A stretch of DNA of 64,000 bases from Desulfovibrio aminophilus. Lineage in GTDB: Bacteria > Desulfobacterota > Desulfovibrionia > Desulfovibrionales > Desulfovibrionaceae. Position numbers and translations under genes: made by a program. Shown one piece after another: positions 9,098 to 18,190 of this stretch. The notes below the pieces were generated by a model. That model was not told the origin of the DNA. It was given only the letters and a program-made list of their open reading frames with translations, and made no database searches. Numbering within the stretch: the stretch's first letter is position 1; every line of letters begins with the position of its first letter. The stretch spans positions 310,001 through 374,000 of the forward strand of contig NZ_JAMHGA010000012.1 of the NCBI RefSeq assembly GCF_023660105.1, read 5' to 3'.

Positions 9098-11179
9098 ATG
9101 CTCCTCGACGAACACCACAGCAAGCTGCTCTTCGCCAAGCACGGCCTGCCCGTTCCCCCGGGCCTGGCCCTGGAACCCGGCCAGGCGGACCACGCGGTTC
9201 CGCCCTTCCCCGCTCCCTGGTGCCTCAAGACCCAGGTCCTGGCCGGAGGCCGGGGCAAGGCCGGGGGCATCCGCCGGGTGGAGCGCCCCGAAGAGCTGGC
9301 CGCAACGGCCGCGAACCTCTTCGACCTGCCCATCAAGGGCTGCCGTCCGCCCTTCCTGCGCCTGGAGCCCGCCGCAAGCGTGGCGCGCGAGTTCTACCTC
9401 TCGCTGTCCGTCTCCCGGGCGGTCCGGGGGCTCGTGCTCAGCGCGGGCCGCCAGGGCGGGGTCGAAATCGAGTCCCAGGCCGGAGACAACCTCCTGCACC
9501 AGATCGTGGACCCGGCCGAGGGCCCGGCCCCCCATCAGATCCGCGCGGCCTTCTTCCATCTGGGGCTTTCCCGCGACCACTGGCCCGCGTTCGAGTCCCT
9601 GCTGGCCTCGCTCGCCAAGGCCGTGCGCGAGGACGGCCTGCTCCTGGCCGAGATCAACCCCCTGGCCCTGACCGGGGACGGCCATCTGCTGGCCCTGGAC
9701 GGCAAGGTCGAGATCGACGACAACGTGGTCGATCTGCGGCCGGACCTGGCGGCCTACCGCCGCGCCGACCACCACGAGCCCGAGGAGAACGCCGCCCGCG
9801 AGGCGGGCCTGGCCTTCGTCAAGCTCGGCGGCTGGGTCGGCCTCATGGGCAACGGCGCGGGCCTGGCCATGGCCAGCATGGACCTGCTCAACCTGGCGGG
9901 CCTGCCCGCGGCCAACTTCCTGGACCTGGGCGGCGGCGCGGACCAGGAGCGCATGGAAACCGCCCTGGCCCTGCTCTTCGGCGACTCCCGCGTGGAGGCC
10001 GTGTTCATCAACCTGTTCGGCGGCATCCTCTCCTGCGAGAAGGTGGCCCTGGCCCTGCGCCAGGCCCTGCACGGGCGGAGGCCCACCAAGCCCGTGGTGG
10101 TGCGCATGTCCGGCAACGGCGCGGCCGCCGGGCTGGCCATCCTGGAGGCCCTGAAGCTGCCGGGCATCATCCTGGTCCGGGACATGGCCGGAGCGATCCG
10201 TGCCCTGGCCGAGCTCAAGCCGGGCACGCCCCCCAACGCGCCCCAGGAGTATTCCCCGGCCCAGCGCCGCGCCGGCCGGGCGGTCCCGCCCTCCGACGGG
10301 CTGGGGCTGAACGCCGAAAGCCGGGTGCTCGTCCAGGGCATCACCGGCCGCGAGGGCCGGCTGCACACCAAGCTCATGCTCGACTACGGCACGCGCGTCG
10401 TGGCCGGAGTCACGCCCTTCAAGGGCGGCCAGGAGGTCCACGGCGTGCCGGTCTACGACTCCGTGGCCCAGGCCGCGCGGGACCAGCGCATCGACGCCTC
10501 GGTGATCTTCGTGCCCGCGCGCGGCGCGGCGGACGCCGTCCTGGAGGCGGCCCAGGCCGGAATCCCGTGGGTGGTCTGCATCACCGAGGGCGTCCCCCAG
10601 CGGGACATGCTCCGGGTCCTGGACCGCCTGCGCGGCGGCGGCACCCGCTTGGTGGGCCCGAACACCCCGGGCCTGCTCGTGCCGAACCAGATCAAGCTCG
10701 GCATCCTCCCGGCCGACCCCTTCACCCCCGGTCCGGTGGCCCTGCTCTCGCGCAGCGGCACCCTGACCTACGAGGCCGCCGCCCGGCTCAGCGCGGCGGG
10801 CATCGGCCAGTCGGCCTGCCTGGGCATCGGCGGCGACCCCTTCGTGGGCACGTCCTTTGTCCAGGCCCTGGACCTGCTGGCCGGGCACGGGCCCACCCGG
10901 GCCGTGCTCGTGCTCGGGGAGATCGGCGGCAGCGCCGAGGAGGAACTGGCCGCATACGTCACGGCCACGGCCTATCCCAAGCCCGTGCTCTCCTTCATCG
11001 CCGGGCGCACCGCCCCTCCGGGCCGCCGCCTGGGCCACGCGGGCGCGATCCTGGAACGGGAGGGCGGAGTGGCCGACAAGCTGGCGGCCCTGGAATCGGC
11101 CGGGATCACCATCTGCCCGAGCCTGCGGGCCATCGCGCCGCTGACCGCCGCGGTCCTGGCCCAGGAAGGGGCCGCGTGA
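9098..11179 (+). CDS. sucCD: Succinyl-CoA synthetase, beta and alpha subunits fused in one chain
   Basis: A 693-residue protein. Residues 1-370 match the beta subunit (ATP-grasp loop LKTQVLAGGRGKAGGIRRV; GNGAGLAMASMDLL; NFLDLGGGADQERM; VFINLFGGILSCEK). Residues about 395-693 match the alpha subunit (VQGITGREGRLHTKLMLDYG; LVGPNTPGLLVPNQ; SRSGTLTYEA). The phospho-histidine is in GRRLGHAGAI at about residue 647. The enzyme converts succinyl-CoA or a related acyl-CoA plus NDP and phosphate to acid, CoA and NTP. The beta-alpha order matches SucC then SucD; fused ADP-forming acetyl-CoA synthetases usually have the opposite order. Substrate preference cannot be read from sequence. The start at 9098 has only a weak GGAAG. 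A glycosyltransferase gene overlaps its stop. Confidence 0.88.
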   Translation: MLLDEHHSKLLFAKHGLPVPPGLALEPGQADHAVPPFPAPWCLKTQVLAGGRGKAGGIRRVERPEELAATAANLFDLPIKGCRPPFLRLEPAASVAREFYLSLSVSRAVRGLVLSAGRQGGVEIESQAGDNLLHQIVDPAEGPAPHQIRAAFFHLGLSRDHWPAFESLLASLAKAVREDGLLLAEINPLALTGDGHLLALDGKVEIDDNVVDLRPDLAAYRRADHHEPEENAAREAGLAFVKLGGWVGLMGNGAGLAMASMDLLNLAGLPAANFLDLGGGADQERMETALALLFGDSRVEAVFINLFGGILSCEKVALALRQALHGRRPTKPVVVRMSGNGAAAGLAILEALKLPGIILVRDMAGAIRALAELKPGTPPNAPQEYSPAQRRAGRAVPPSDGLGLNAESRVLVQGITGREGRLHTKLMLDYGTRVVAGVTPFKGGQEVHGVPVYDSVAQAARDQRIDASVIFVPARGAADAVLEAAQAGIPWVVCITEGVPQRDMLRVLDRLRGGGTRLVGPNTPGLLVPNQIKLGILPADPFTPGPVALLSRSGTLTYEAAARLSAAGIGQSACLGIGGDPFVGTSFVQALDLLAGHGPTRAVLVLGEIGGSAEEELAAYVTATAYPKPVLSFIAGRTAPPGRRLGHAGAILEREGGVADKLAALESAGITICPSLRAIAPLTAAVLAQEGAA

Positions 11180-12267
11180 CGCGTTCCCTCTGCCTGTTCA
11201 ACTCCAACCGGGCCTGGGGCGGAGGGGAGCAGTGGTTCCACACCCACGCCCTGCTCCTGGCCCGGCGCGGCTGGCGGGTCTGCGCCGTGACCAACGAGCC
11301 CTCCGACCTGGGCGGACGCCTGGCCGAAGAACCCGGCATCCAGCTCCTGCGCCTGCCTCTGGGCAACCTGAGCTTCCTCAATCCGACGGCGCTGCGCCGC
11401 CTGGCGGGCTTCTTCCGCGACAACGCGGTGGACACGGTGATCCTGGCCCTGCCCTCGGACGTCAAGGCCGGGGGCTTGGCCGCCAAACTCGCCGGAGTGC
11501 GGCGGATCATCTTCCGCCGGGGCATCGCCCTGCCCACCCGGAACACGTTTCTCAACCGCCTCTATTTCCAGCACGTGCTCACCGGCCTGCTCTGCAATTC
11601 CGAACACACCCGGCGCATGGTCCTGGCCGAGAACCCGGAGCTCATGCCCCTGGAGCGCACGGCCGTGATCCACAACGGCCTGGACCTGCCCGCCTTCGAC
11701 GCCCTGTCCGCCGAACCCCTGGTTTCCCGGACTCCCGGCCGGGTGGTCATCGGCTGCGCCGGGCGGCTCACGGAGCAGAAGGGCCACGTCTACCTGCTCG
11801 AGGCCGCCGCCCTGCTCCGTCGGCGCGGCCTGGACCTGTCCGTGCTCCTGGCCGGGACCGGCGAACTGGAACGCGACCTGCGCGCCCGGACCACGGCCCT
11901 GGGCCTGGACCAGCATGTGCGCTTCCTGGGCTTCGTCAAGGAAATGAAGCGGTTCTATGCCTCCATCGACATCCTGGCCCTGCCCTCGCTCTGGGAGGGC
12001 TTCGGCTACGTGCTCACCGAGGCCATGAGCATGGGCCTGCCCGTGGCCGCCTTCGACACGAGCAACATCCCGGAAGTGGTGGTCCACGGCGAAACCGGCC
12101 TGCTGAGCCCGGCCCGCGACGCCGAGGCCCTGGCCGGGTCCCTGGAGGCCCTGGCCCACGACCCGGACCTGCGCCACCGCCTGGGCGGCGCCGGGCGGCG
12201 GCGCGTGGAAGAGCGCTTCACCCTGGAGCGCACCATCCAGGACCTCGAACGCCTGCTCCTCTCCTGA
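11176..12267 (+). CDS. Glycosyltransferase family 4-like protein
   Basis: A 363-residue GT-B fold glycosyltransferase. The N-terminal Rossmann domain has the acceptor-side loop WGGGEQWFHTHALLLARRGW. The C-terminal nucleotide-sugar domain shows GCAGRLTEQKGHVYLLEA, LLAGTGELERDLR and the retaining-enzyme E-x7-E motif in EGFGYVLTEAMSMGLPVA. It has no membrane helix. Enzymes of this type transfer sugars onto lipopolysaccharide core, capsule or similar surface glycans. The start is a GTG at 11176 that overlaps the sucCD stop (GTGA), preceded by AGGAAGGGG inside sucCD, so its translation is coupled to a central-metabolism gene. The reason for this pairing is unclear. Confidence 0.85.
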   Translation: MTRSLCLFNSNRAWGGGEQWFHTHALLLARRGWRVCAVTNEPSDLGGRLAEEPGIQLLRLPLGNLSFLNPTALRRLAGFFRDNAVDTVILALPSDVKAGGLAAKLAGVRRIIFRRGIALPTRNTFLNRLYFQHVLTGLLCNSEHTRRMVLAENPELMPLERTAVIHNGLDLPAFDALSAEPLVSRTPGRVVIGCAGRLTEQKGHVYLLEAAALLRRRGLDLSVLLAGTGELERDLRARTTALGLDQHVRFLGFVKEMKRFYASIDILALPSLWEGFGYVLTEAMSMGLPVAAFDTSNIPEVVVHGETGLLSPARDAEALAGSLEALAHDPDLRHRLGGAGRRRVEERFTLERTIQDLERLLLS

Positions 12268-12691
12268 TCCGTTCCCGGCCCGCCACAGGCGGGCGCCCCT
12301 GTCCTCCACCCGGTTTTCCCCTCCGAAGCCGCTGAACAGTGCCGCATGTAAAATCAATGGGTTACGTTCAGATCATTTCTTATAGAATTACTTTAGATTT
12401 TATCTAGAAATATAATCAAACCATTAATTTCACAAAGATATTTCTTCAAAATCCAAGGCCGCGAGCGCTTCACAGTTCCAGGGCCTCGACTCCCTTGGAA
12501 GCATGCCCGCAACGCTTCTTGGACAGGTTGCCCGCGCCCAGCGCCCGGCCCCGCTCCTTCCTTTTCCGACGCGTTCCGCCCCTGGCCGCCTCGCTGGTCG
12601 CTTTAAAATTTTTGTAAATTACAAAAAATTGTTGACGCGAAGGCTCCGACTGGGCCATAGTGCTTGTGCAAACGGTCACAAGGAGCACCGC
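12268..12691. other. 424-bp intergenic region with an AT-rich island
   Basis: No gene is supported here. A GCCCGCC/GGCGGGC hairpin (12278-12294) follows the glycosyltransferase but lacks a T-tract. About 12340-12460 is strikingly AT-rich compared with the flanks, with a perfect TATAAT inside AAATATAATC and a small TAGAT/ATCTA inverted repeat. About 12470-12600 returns to high GC. The 3' end holds the operator and promoter of the next gene. Confidence 0.6.
12609..12661 (+). promoter_or_regulatory. Promoter and 19-bp palindromic operator of the YheO-like regulator cassette
   Basis: A perfect inverted repeat TTTTTGTAA-A-TTACAAAAA spans 12609-12627. Four bases later is a TTGACG (12632-12637), and after 18 bp a CATAGT (12656-12661), forming a credible promoter for the gene that starts at 12692. 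The palindrome touches the -35 region, a position suited to a dimeric regulator. Autoregulation by the adjacent YheO-like protein is an inference. Confidence 0.6.
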
Positions 12692-13396
12692 ATGGCCACG
12701 AAGAAAGACAAGCAGGTCCAGGCAGCCGTCGCCGAAGCGCCCGCCGACTCCGCCGAGCGCGCGGCCATCTTCGCAAACATGAAGGAGGTGGCCCGCACCG
12801 TGGTGCGCACCTTCGGCCGCAACTGCGAGATCGCCCTGCACGACTTCCGGGACCTGGAATGCTCCCTCATCCACCTGGAAGGCACGGTCACGGGCCGCAA
12901 GCTCGGCGCGCCCATCACCAACCTCGTGATCAAGGCTTGGCGCAAGGAAGGCGACGCAGTGCGCGACATCGTGAACTATCCGAGCACCTCGCGCGGCGGC
13001 CACCGCCTGAAGTCCTCCACCAGCTTCCTGCGCGACGGCGCGGGTCGCGTCATCGGCGCGTTCTGCATCAACTTCGACCTCTCGGAGTTCGAGGCCATGC
13101 AGAGCGCCATCGAGGACCTCACCCGCCTGGACTCCCAGGAGGACAAGGGCGTGGGCGAGACCTTCGCGGCCTACATCAATGAGACCAACGACGCGGTCAT
13201 GGAGGCGGCCATCCGCAAGGCGGGCAAGCATCCCTCCGGCATGAGCCGGGAGGAGAAGCTCGAATTCATCCGCATCCTGGACGAAGAGGGCGCGTTCCTC
13301 ATCAAGGGCATGGTCGGCTACGTGGCCCAGGCCATGAACGTGTCCATCTACACGGTCTACAACTACATGCGCCAAATCAAGAACGGCCAGCGCTGA
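12692..13396 (+). CDS. YheO/DauR-like transcriptional regulator (PAS-like domain plus HTH)
   Basis: A 234-residue DNA-binding regulator. The N-terminal part (about 25-145) resembles the YheO-type PAS domain (FGRNCEIALHDFRDLECSLI; GRVIGAFCINFDLSEFE). The C-terminal 60 residues form the family helix-turn-helix (MSREEKLEFIRILDEEGAFL; VAQAMNVSIYTVYNYMRQIK). In Pseudomonas a relative, DauR, controls D-arginine catabolism. Here the gene leads a set containing RidA, a PLP enzyme and a symporter, which suggests a substrate-responsive regulator of amino-acid breakdown. I chose the ATG at 12692 because AGGAG precedes it at 6 nt and the promoter lies just upstream; longer in-frame starts run through the palindrome and promoter. 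Confidence 0.85.
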   Translation: MATKKDKQVQAAVAEAPADSAERAAIFANMKEVARTVVRTFGRNCEIALHDFRDLECSLIHLEGTVTGRKLGAPITNLVIKAWRKEGDAVRDIVNYPSTSRGGHRLKSSTSFLRDGAGRVIGAFCINFDLSEFEAMQSAIEDLTRLDSQEDKGVGETFAAYINETNDAVMEAAIRKAGKHPSGMSREEKLEFIRILDEEGAFLIKGMVGYVAQAMNVSIYTVYNYMRQIKNGQR

Positions 13397-13425
13397 CGCC
13401 GCCGTCACAACAAAAGGAGCTGCAT

Positions 13426-13809
13426 ATGAAGGAAGTCGTCGTCACCAAACAGGCCCCCGCGGCCATCGGCCCCTACTCCCAGGCCATCAGGGCCGGCGGA
13501 TTCGTCTTCGCCTCGGGCCAGATTCCGCTCGTCCCCGAGTCCGGGGAAGTGGACGGCGCGGACGTGAAGACCCAGGCCCGCCGCAGCCTGGAGAACCTGA
13601 CCGCCGTGCTCAAGGCCGCCGGGGCTTCCCTGGAGGACGTGGTCAAGACCACGGTCTTCATCACGGACATGGCCGAATTCCCGGCCGTGAACGAAGTCTA
13701 CGCCACCTACTTCCCGGCCAACGCCCCGGCCCGCTCCTGCGTGGCCGTGGCCGCCCTGCCGCGCGGGGTCAAGGTCGAGGTCGAAGCCATCGCCCTGCTG
13801 AAATCCTGA
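13426..13809 (+). CDS. ridA: RidA family enamine/imine deaminase
   Basis: Hydrolyses reactive enamine/imine intermediates such as 2-aminoacrylate, released by PLP-dependent dehydratases, to 2-keto acids and ammonia. At 127 residues it has the normal family length and shows the hallmark motifs IGPYSQAI, FASGQIPL, VVKTTVFITDM and the C-terminal ARSCVAVAALPRGVKVEVEA. The catalytic arginine is Arg103, equivalent to Arg105 of E. coli RidA. The ribosome binding site AAAAGGAG is well placed. It sits 29 bp after the regulator gene and 11 bp before a PLP enzyme gene, consistent with clearing that enzyme's unstable product. Confidence 0.93.
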   Translation: MKEVVVTKQAPAAIGPYSQAIRAGGFVFASGQIPLVPESGEVDGADVKTQARRSLENLTAVLKAAGASLEDVVKTTVFITDMAEFPAVNEVYATYFPANAPARSCVAVAALPRGVKVEVEAIALLKS

Positions 13810-13820
13810 GGAGGTACGAG

Positions 13821-15020
<1,200 letters not shown>

Positions 15021-15090
15021 GGCGCGGGACAGACGGGAAGGAGGATCGGAACACGAACCGCAGGAGTCCGTGAGAGGCATGTGCCCCGGG

Positions 15091-15147
15091 CCGGGCGGCC
15101 GCGGCTGCCACCGCGCCGCCCGGCGTAATGGGGATCGAGACCCCCAT
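15091..15147 (+). promoter_or_regulatory. Two hairpins between the PLP enzyme and symporter genes
   Basis: A GC-rich stem CCGGGCGGC/GCCGCCCGG (15091-15099 and 15115-15123) is followed by a second stem ATGGGG/CCCCAT (15128-15133 and 15142-15147). Neither has a T-tract. They may attenuate or stabilise transcript between ridA-PLP enzyme and the symporter. Function is unproven. Confidence 0.35.
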
Positions 15148-15173
15148 CACACTGAAGCCAGAGGAGCATCCCC

Positions 15174-16418
15174 ATGTCGAGAGGAGTCCGCAAGCTCAGT
15201 CTCCCGACGCAAATGGCCATCGGAATGGCCGCCGGTCTGTTGGCCGGCATGGTGGCCCCGTCCTTACACCTGGAGGCGGCGTTCTTCAAGCCCCTGGGTC
15301 AGCTGTTCATCAACCTGGTGCGCATGGTGGTCGTGCCCCTGGTCTTCGCCACCCTGGTGGCCGGGGCGGCGGGCATCGACGACGCCCGCAAGCTCGGCCG
15401 CGTGGCCACCAAGACCCTCGTCTACTACTTCGCCACCACCGGCATCGCCGTGGCCATCGGCCTGTTCATGGCCAACATGGTCGAGCCCGGAACCGGCCTG
15501 GACCTCGCCACCACCGGCCTGAAGGCCAAGGAGGTCACGCCGCCGAGCATGGTCGACACCCTGCTCAACATCGTGCCCATCAACCCCGTGGAGGCCATGG
15601 CCAAGGGCAACATGCTCCAGGTCATCTTCTTCGCGGTGGTCTTCGGCTTCGCGCTGAGCTCCATGGGCGAGACCGGCCGCCCGCTGCTGCGCTTCTTCGA
15701 ACAGGTGGCCGACGTCATGGTCCGGGTCACCAACCTCGTCATGATCTACGCCCCCATCGGCGTGTTCGGCCTCATGGCCTACGCCGTGAGCCTGCACGGC
15801 CTCAAGGTCCTGCTGCCCCTGGGCAAGATCATCGTGGTCATGTACGTGGCCAGCCTGGCGCACGTCTGCATCACCTACCTGCCCAGCGTACGCTTCATCG
15901 GCGGCATGTCGCCCTTGAAGTTCCTGCGCGGCGTGATCGAGCCGGTCCTGGTTGCCTTCACCACCTGTTCCAGCGCCGCGGCCCTGCCCTCCAACCTGCG
16001 CTCGGTGCAGAAGCTCGGCGCGTCCAAGTCCGTGTCCAGCTTCTCCATCCCCCTGGGCAACACGGTGAACATGGACGGCGCGGCCATCTACATGGGCGTG
16101 GCCGCGGTCTTCGTGGCCGAGGTCTACGGCATTCCCATGCCCCTGGACAAGCAGATCACCGTCCTGCTCATGGCCATGCTGGCCTCCGTGGGCTCGGTGG
16201 GCGTGCCCGGCGCGGCCCTGATCATGATCACCATGGTCTTCACCCAGGTGGGCATCCCCCTGGAGGGCATCGCCCTGGTGGCCGGCGTGGACCGCGTCAT
16301 GGACATGGCCCGCACCACCCTGAACGTCCTGGGCGACGCCACCGGCGCGGTGGTGGTCTCCCGCCTCGAAGGCGAACTGTCCAACGGAGACGAGGCCGCC
16401 GCTACGGAAAGCGCCTGA
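15174..16418 (+). CDS. Dicarboxylate/amino acid:cation symporter (DAACS family)
   Basis: A 414-residue inner-membrane transporter of the glutamate/aspartate-serine symporter family, which imports acidic or small neutral amino acids or dicarboxylates with Na+ or H+. About eight hydrophobic segments are visible. The family signatures are present: the Ser-rich re-entrant loop (TTCSSAAALPSNL), PLGNTVNMDGAAIYMG (the NMDG cation/substrate motif) and the C-terminal GVDRVMDMARTTLNVLGD. It has GAGGAG as ribosome binding site and lies 153 bp after the PLP enzyme in the same direction. It probably supplies that enzyme's substrate. Confidence 0.9.
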   Translation: MSRGVRKLSLPTQMAIGMAAGLLAGMVAPSLHLEAAFFKPLGQLFINLVRMVVVPLVFATLVAGAAGIDDARKLGRVATKTLVYYFATTGIAVAIGLFMANMVEPGTGLDLATTGLKAKEVTPPSMVDTLLNIVPINPVEAMAKGNMLQVIFFAVVFGFALSSMGETGRPLLRFFEQVADVMVRVTNLVMIYAPIGVFGLMAYAVSLHGLKVLLPLGKIIVVMYVASLAHVCITYLPSVRFIGGMSPLKFLRGVIEPVLVAFTTCSSAAALPSNLRSVQKLGASKSVSSFSIPLGNTVNMDGAAIYMGVAAVFVAEVYGIPMPLDKQITVLLMAMLASVGSVGVPGAALIMITMVFTQVGIPLEGIALVAGVDRVMDMARTTLNVLGDATGAVVVSRLEGELSNGDEAAATESA

Positions 16419-16447
16419 TACCCGCCCCCCACGTCGCACGCCTCGCA

Positions 16448-16477
16448 CGGCCCCCGGTTTCCGCCGGGGGCCGTTTT
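16448..16477. terminator. Rho-independent terminator after the symporter gene
   Basis: Perfect 10-bp stem CGGCCCCCGG (16448-16457) / CCGGGGGCCG (16464-16473) with a 6-nt loop and TTTT on the plus strand. It lies between the convergent symporter and YdjM-like genes and touches the stop of the latter. Confidence 0.8.
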
Positions 16478-16953
16478 CATTTCGCGCGGCGTCCGCCCCG
16501 CTGGAAGAGTTCGCCGTCCAGGAGCAGATGGGAAAAGTAACCCAGCCCCAGGGCCAGGGCGTAGGGCAGGAAGTCGGCGGCCGGGCGGTCGTACAGAAAG
16601 ACCGGCACGGCCCAGACCGCCTGGGGGATGAGCAGCATGGACCAGACCGAGTGGGTCCAGCCCCGGTGCGGGGTCACGCCGGGAATGATCGCGGCCAGCC
16701 CGAGGTAGGCGGCCCATTCGTAGCGCTTCTGCAGCAGCAGGCCAGCGTCCACGGCCAGCAGGGCGGCATAGAACAGATACTGGCCCTTGGACTTGGTGTC
16801 GATGTCCGGGAACAGGGCCCCCACGAGGCAGAAGCCGGTGAGCCCGGCCAGGGTCAGCCAGTCCCGGGGCAGCAGGCCCAGGAACCAGAGCCCCAGCCCC
16901 AGCAACCCGGCGGCGCAGAGCGCCCCGGCGATGTGTCCCTTGTAGCCCGGCAT
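16477..16953 (-). CDS. YdjM-like membrane-bound metal-dependent hydrolase family protein
   Basis: A 158-residue multi-pass membrane protein of the YdjM/DUF457 type. It starts MPGYKGHIAGALCA and has about four hydrophobic segments. The His/Asp motifs are GALFPDIDTKSKGQ, TPHRGWTHSVW and GYFSHLLLDGELF; their pattern (Asp, His-x4-His, His-x3-Asp) is what led the family to be called metal-dependent hydrolases. The biochemical role of the family is poorly defined, with membrane or lipid-related functions proposed. It is monocistronic, flanked by terminators on both sides. Confidence 0.8.
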   Translation of the reverse strand: MPGYKGHIAGALCAAGLLGLGLWFLGLLPRDWLTLAGLTGFCLVGALFPDIDTKSKGQYLFYAALLAVDAGLLLQKRYEWAAYLGLAAIIPGVTPHRGWTHSVWSMLLIPQAVWAVPVFLYDRPAADFLPYALALGLGYFSHLLLDGELFQRGGRRAK

Positions 16954-16964
16954 GACGTCACCTG

Positions 16965-16996
16965 AAAAAAACGGCCCGGACTCTCGCCCGGGCCGT
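16965..16996 (-). terminator. Rho-independent terminator of the suf operon
   Basis: On the minus strand a 9-bp stem ACGGCCCGG/CCGGGCCGT (arms 16988-16996 and 16971-16979) is followed by TTTTTT (16970-16965). It lies 27 bp past the sufB stop codon and just upstream of the YdjM-like gene start. Confidence 0.85.
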
Positions 16997-17022
16997 CCGC
17001 GTTTCCGAAGGCCCGCTGGGGC

Positions 17023-18180
17023 CTAGAACATGTCCTTCTCGGACTCGGCGATGGTCTTCTGGATGGTGTCCTGGAGCTTCTTGGGCAGGCCCATGATCTC
17101 CACGTTCAGGAAGCCGCGCACGATGGTCGAGGTGGCCTCCTCCACGTCCATGCCCCGGGCCATGAGATACTCGATCTCCTCCTGGGCGATCTTGCCCACG
17201 GCGGCCTCGTGGGACAGCTCCACGCCCGCAACCGCGCCCTTGAGCTCGGGAATGGCGTGGATCACGCCCTTGCCCAGGATGAGGCCCTTGCACTCCAGGT
17301 GGCCGCGCGCGGGCACGGCGTTGGCCTCGATCATGGCCGGGACGATCATGGTGCCGCCGGTGGTGATGGTCCGCGAGATGATCTCGGCCCGGGTCTCGGG
17401 CGCGTCCATGATCACCCGGTTGCCCATGTTCAAGTTCGAGCCCTCCGGGGCCACCACCACGGAATTGAAGCGGGCCACGGCCCCGCGTCCGGCCAGCCGG
17501 ATGGTGGGGTACATCTGGAGGTCGTGCACCGGCTTCATGAGCACGTAGTTGCTCAGGTACACGCCGCCCTCTTCCACCAGGCCGTAGGAGCGCGGCCGCA
17601 CCGTGACCTTCTCGCCCCAGTTGTGGATCATGGTGAAGGTCAGCTTGCCGCCCTTCTTGACGTAGAATTCGGAGATGCCGAGGTGCGCGCCCTCGGTGTG
17701 CTGGTCCGAGACGAGGCAGCCGGTGATGATGTGGACCTCGGAGTCCTCCTCCACCACCACGATGTTGTGCACGTTCTGCCCGGCCTTGTCGGCCTTGATG
17801 AGCAGGCAGGACTGCACCGGCTTCTCGATCTTGGCGCCCTTCCTCGTGCGGATGAAGTAGCCGCCGTGGAGGTTGTCGGCCGCCGCGCGGGTGAACTCGT
17901 CCTTGTCCTTGTCGATGAGCTTCCAGAAGTATTCGGGCAGCCCGTCGTACTTGGCCAGGGCCTTCTTGATGTCCATGATCTCCACGGCCGGATCGTTGGA
18001 CTCGCAGTGCACGTTGGAGTGGTCCATGTGCAGAAAGGAGGCGCTGCGCTCCCGCTCCTCCACGTCCACCCCGGCCATGACGAGCTGCTCCTTGTCGGCC
18101 TCGGAGAGGACGCGCAGGTCGGGAATGGCCTCGTGGTCCAGGCCCTGGAAGGTGAAGTTCGTGAGATCGACTTTGCTCAT
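17023..18180 (-). CDS. sufB: SufB/SufD-family Fe-S cluster assembly scaffold (SmsB-like)
   Basis: Scaffold partner of SufC in iron-sulfur cluster assembly. At 385 residues it is shorter than E. coli SufB (about 495). The second half shows the SufBD beta-helix core: GRGAVARFNSVVVAPEGSNL, SRTITTGGTMIVPAMIEAN, GHLECKGLILG and the C-terminal ELSHEAAVGKIAQEEIEYLM with MARGMDVEEATSTIVRGFL. The HECKG-like cysteine is present in GHLECKG, and the conserved SHEAA motif is intact. No SufD, SufS or SufE homologue is in the window, so this is the compact two-component SUF (SmsCB) found in methanogens and many anaerobes. It lies 10 bp downstream of sufC. Confidence 0.9.
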   Translation of the reverse strand: MSKVDLTNFTFQGLDHEAIPDLRVLSEADKEQLVMAGVDVEERERSASFLHMDHSNVHCESNDPAVEIMDIKKALAKYDGLPEYFWKLIDKDKDEFTRAAADNLHGGYFIRTRKGAKIEKPVQSCLLIKADKAGQNVHNIVVVEEDSEVHIITGCLVSDQHTEGAHLGISEFYVKKGGKLTFTMIHNWGEKVTVRPRSYGLVEEGGVYLSNYVLMKPVHDLQMYPTIRLAGRGAVARFNSVVVAPEGSNLNMGNRVIMDAPETRAEIISRTITTGGTMIVPAMIEANAVPARGHLECKGLILGKGVIHAIPELKGAVAGVELSHEAAVGKIAQEEIEYLMARGMDVEEATSTIVRGFLNVEIMGLPKKLQDTIQKTIAESEKDMF

Positions 18181-18190
18181 GGCTTGCTCC

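Noticed and set aside
7601-11038. An 1145-codon minus-strand frame
   Set aside because: The end of it is the real secreted protein (7601-8152); the upstream part is antisense to sucCD and out of frame with the 270-aa gene.
9070-12267. A 1065-codon frame overlapping sucCD and the glycosyltransferase
   Set aside because: Only its last third (from 11176) is the real glycosyltransferase; the rest is an Arg/Pro/Gly-rich out-of-frame reading of sucCD.
12503-12691. N-terminal extension of the YheO-like regulator
   Set aside because: It would translate through the palindrome and promoter; the ATG at 12692 has AGGAG at proper spacing.
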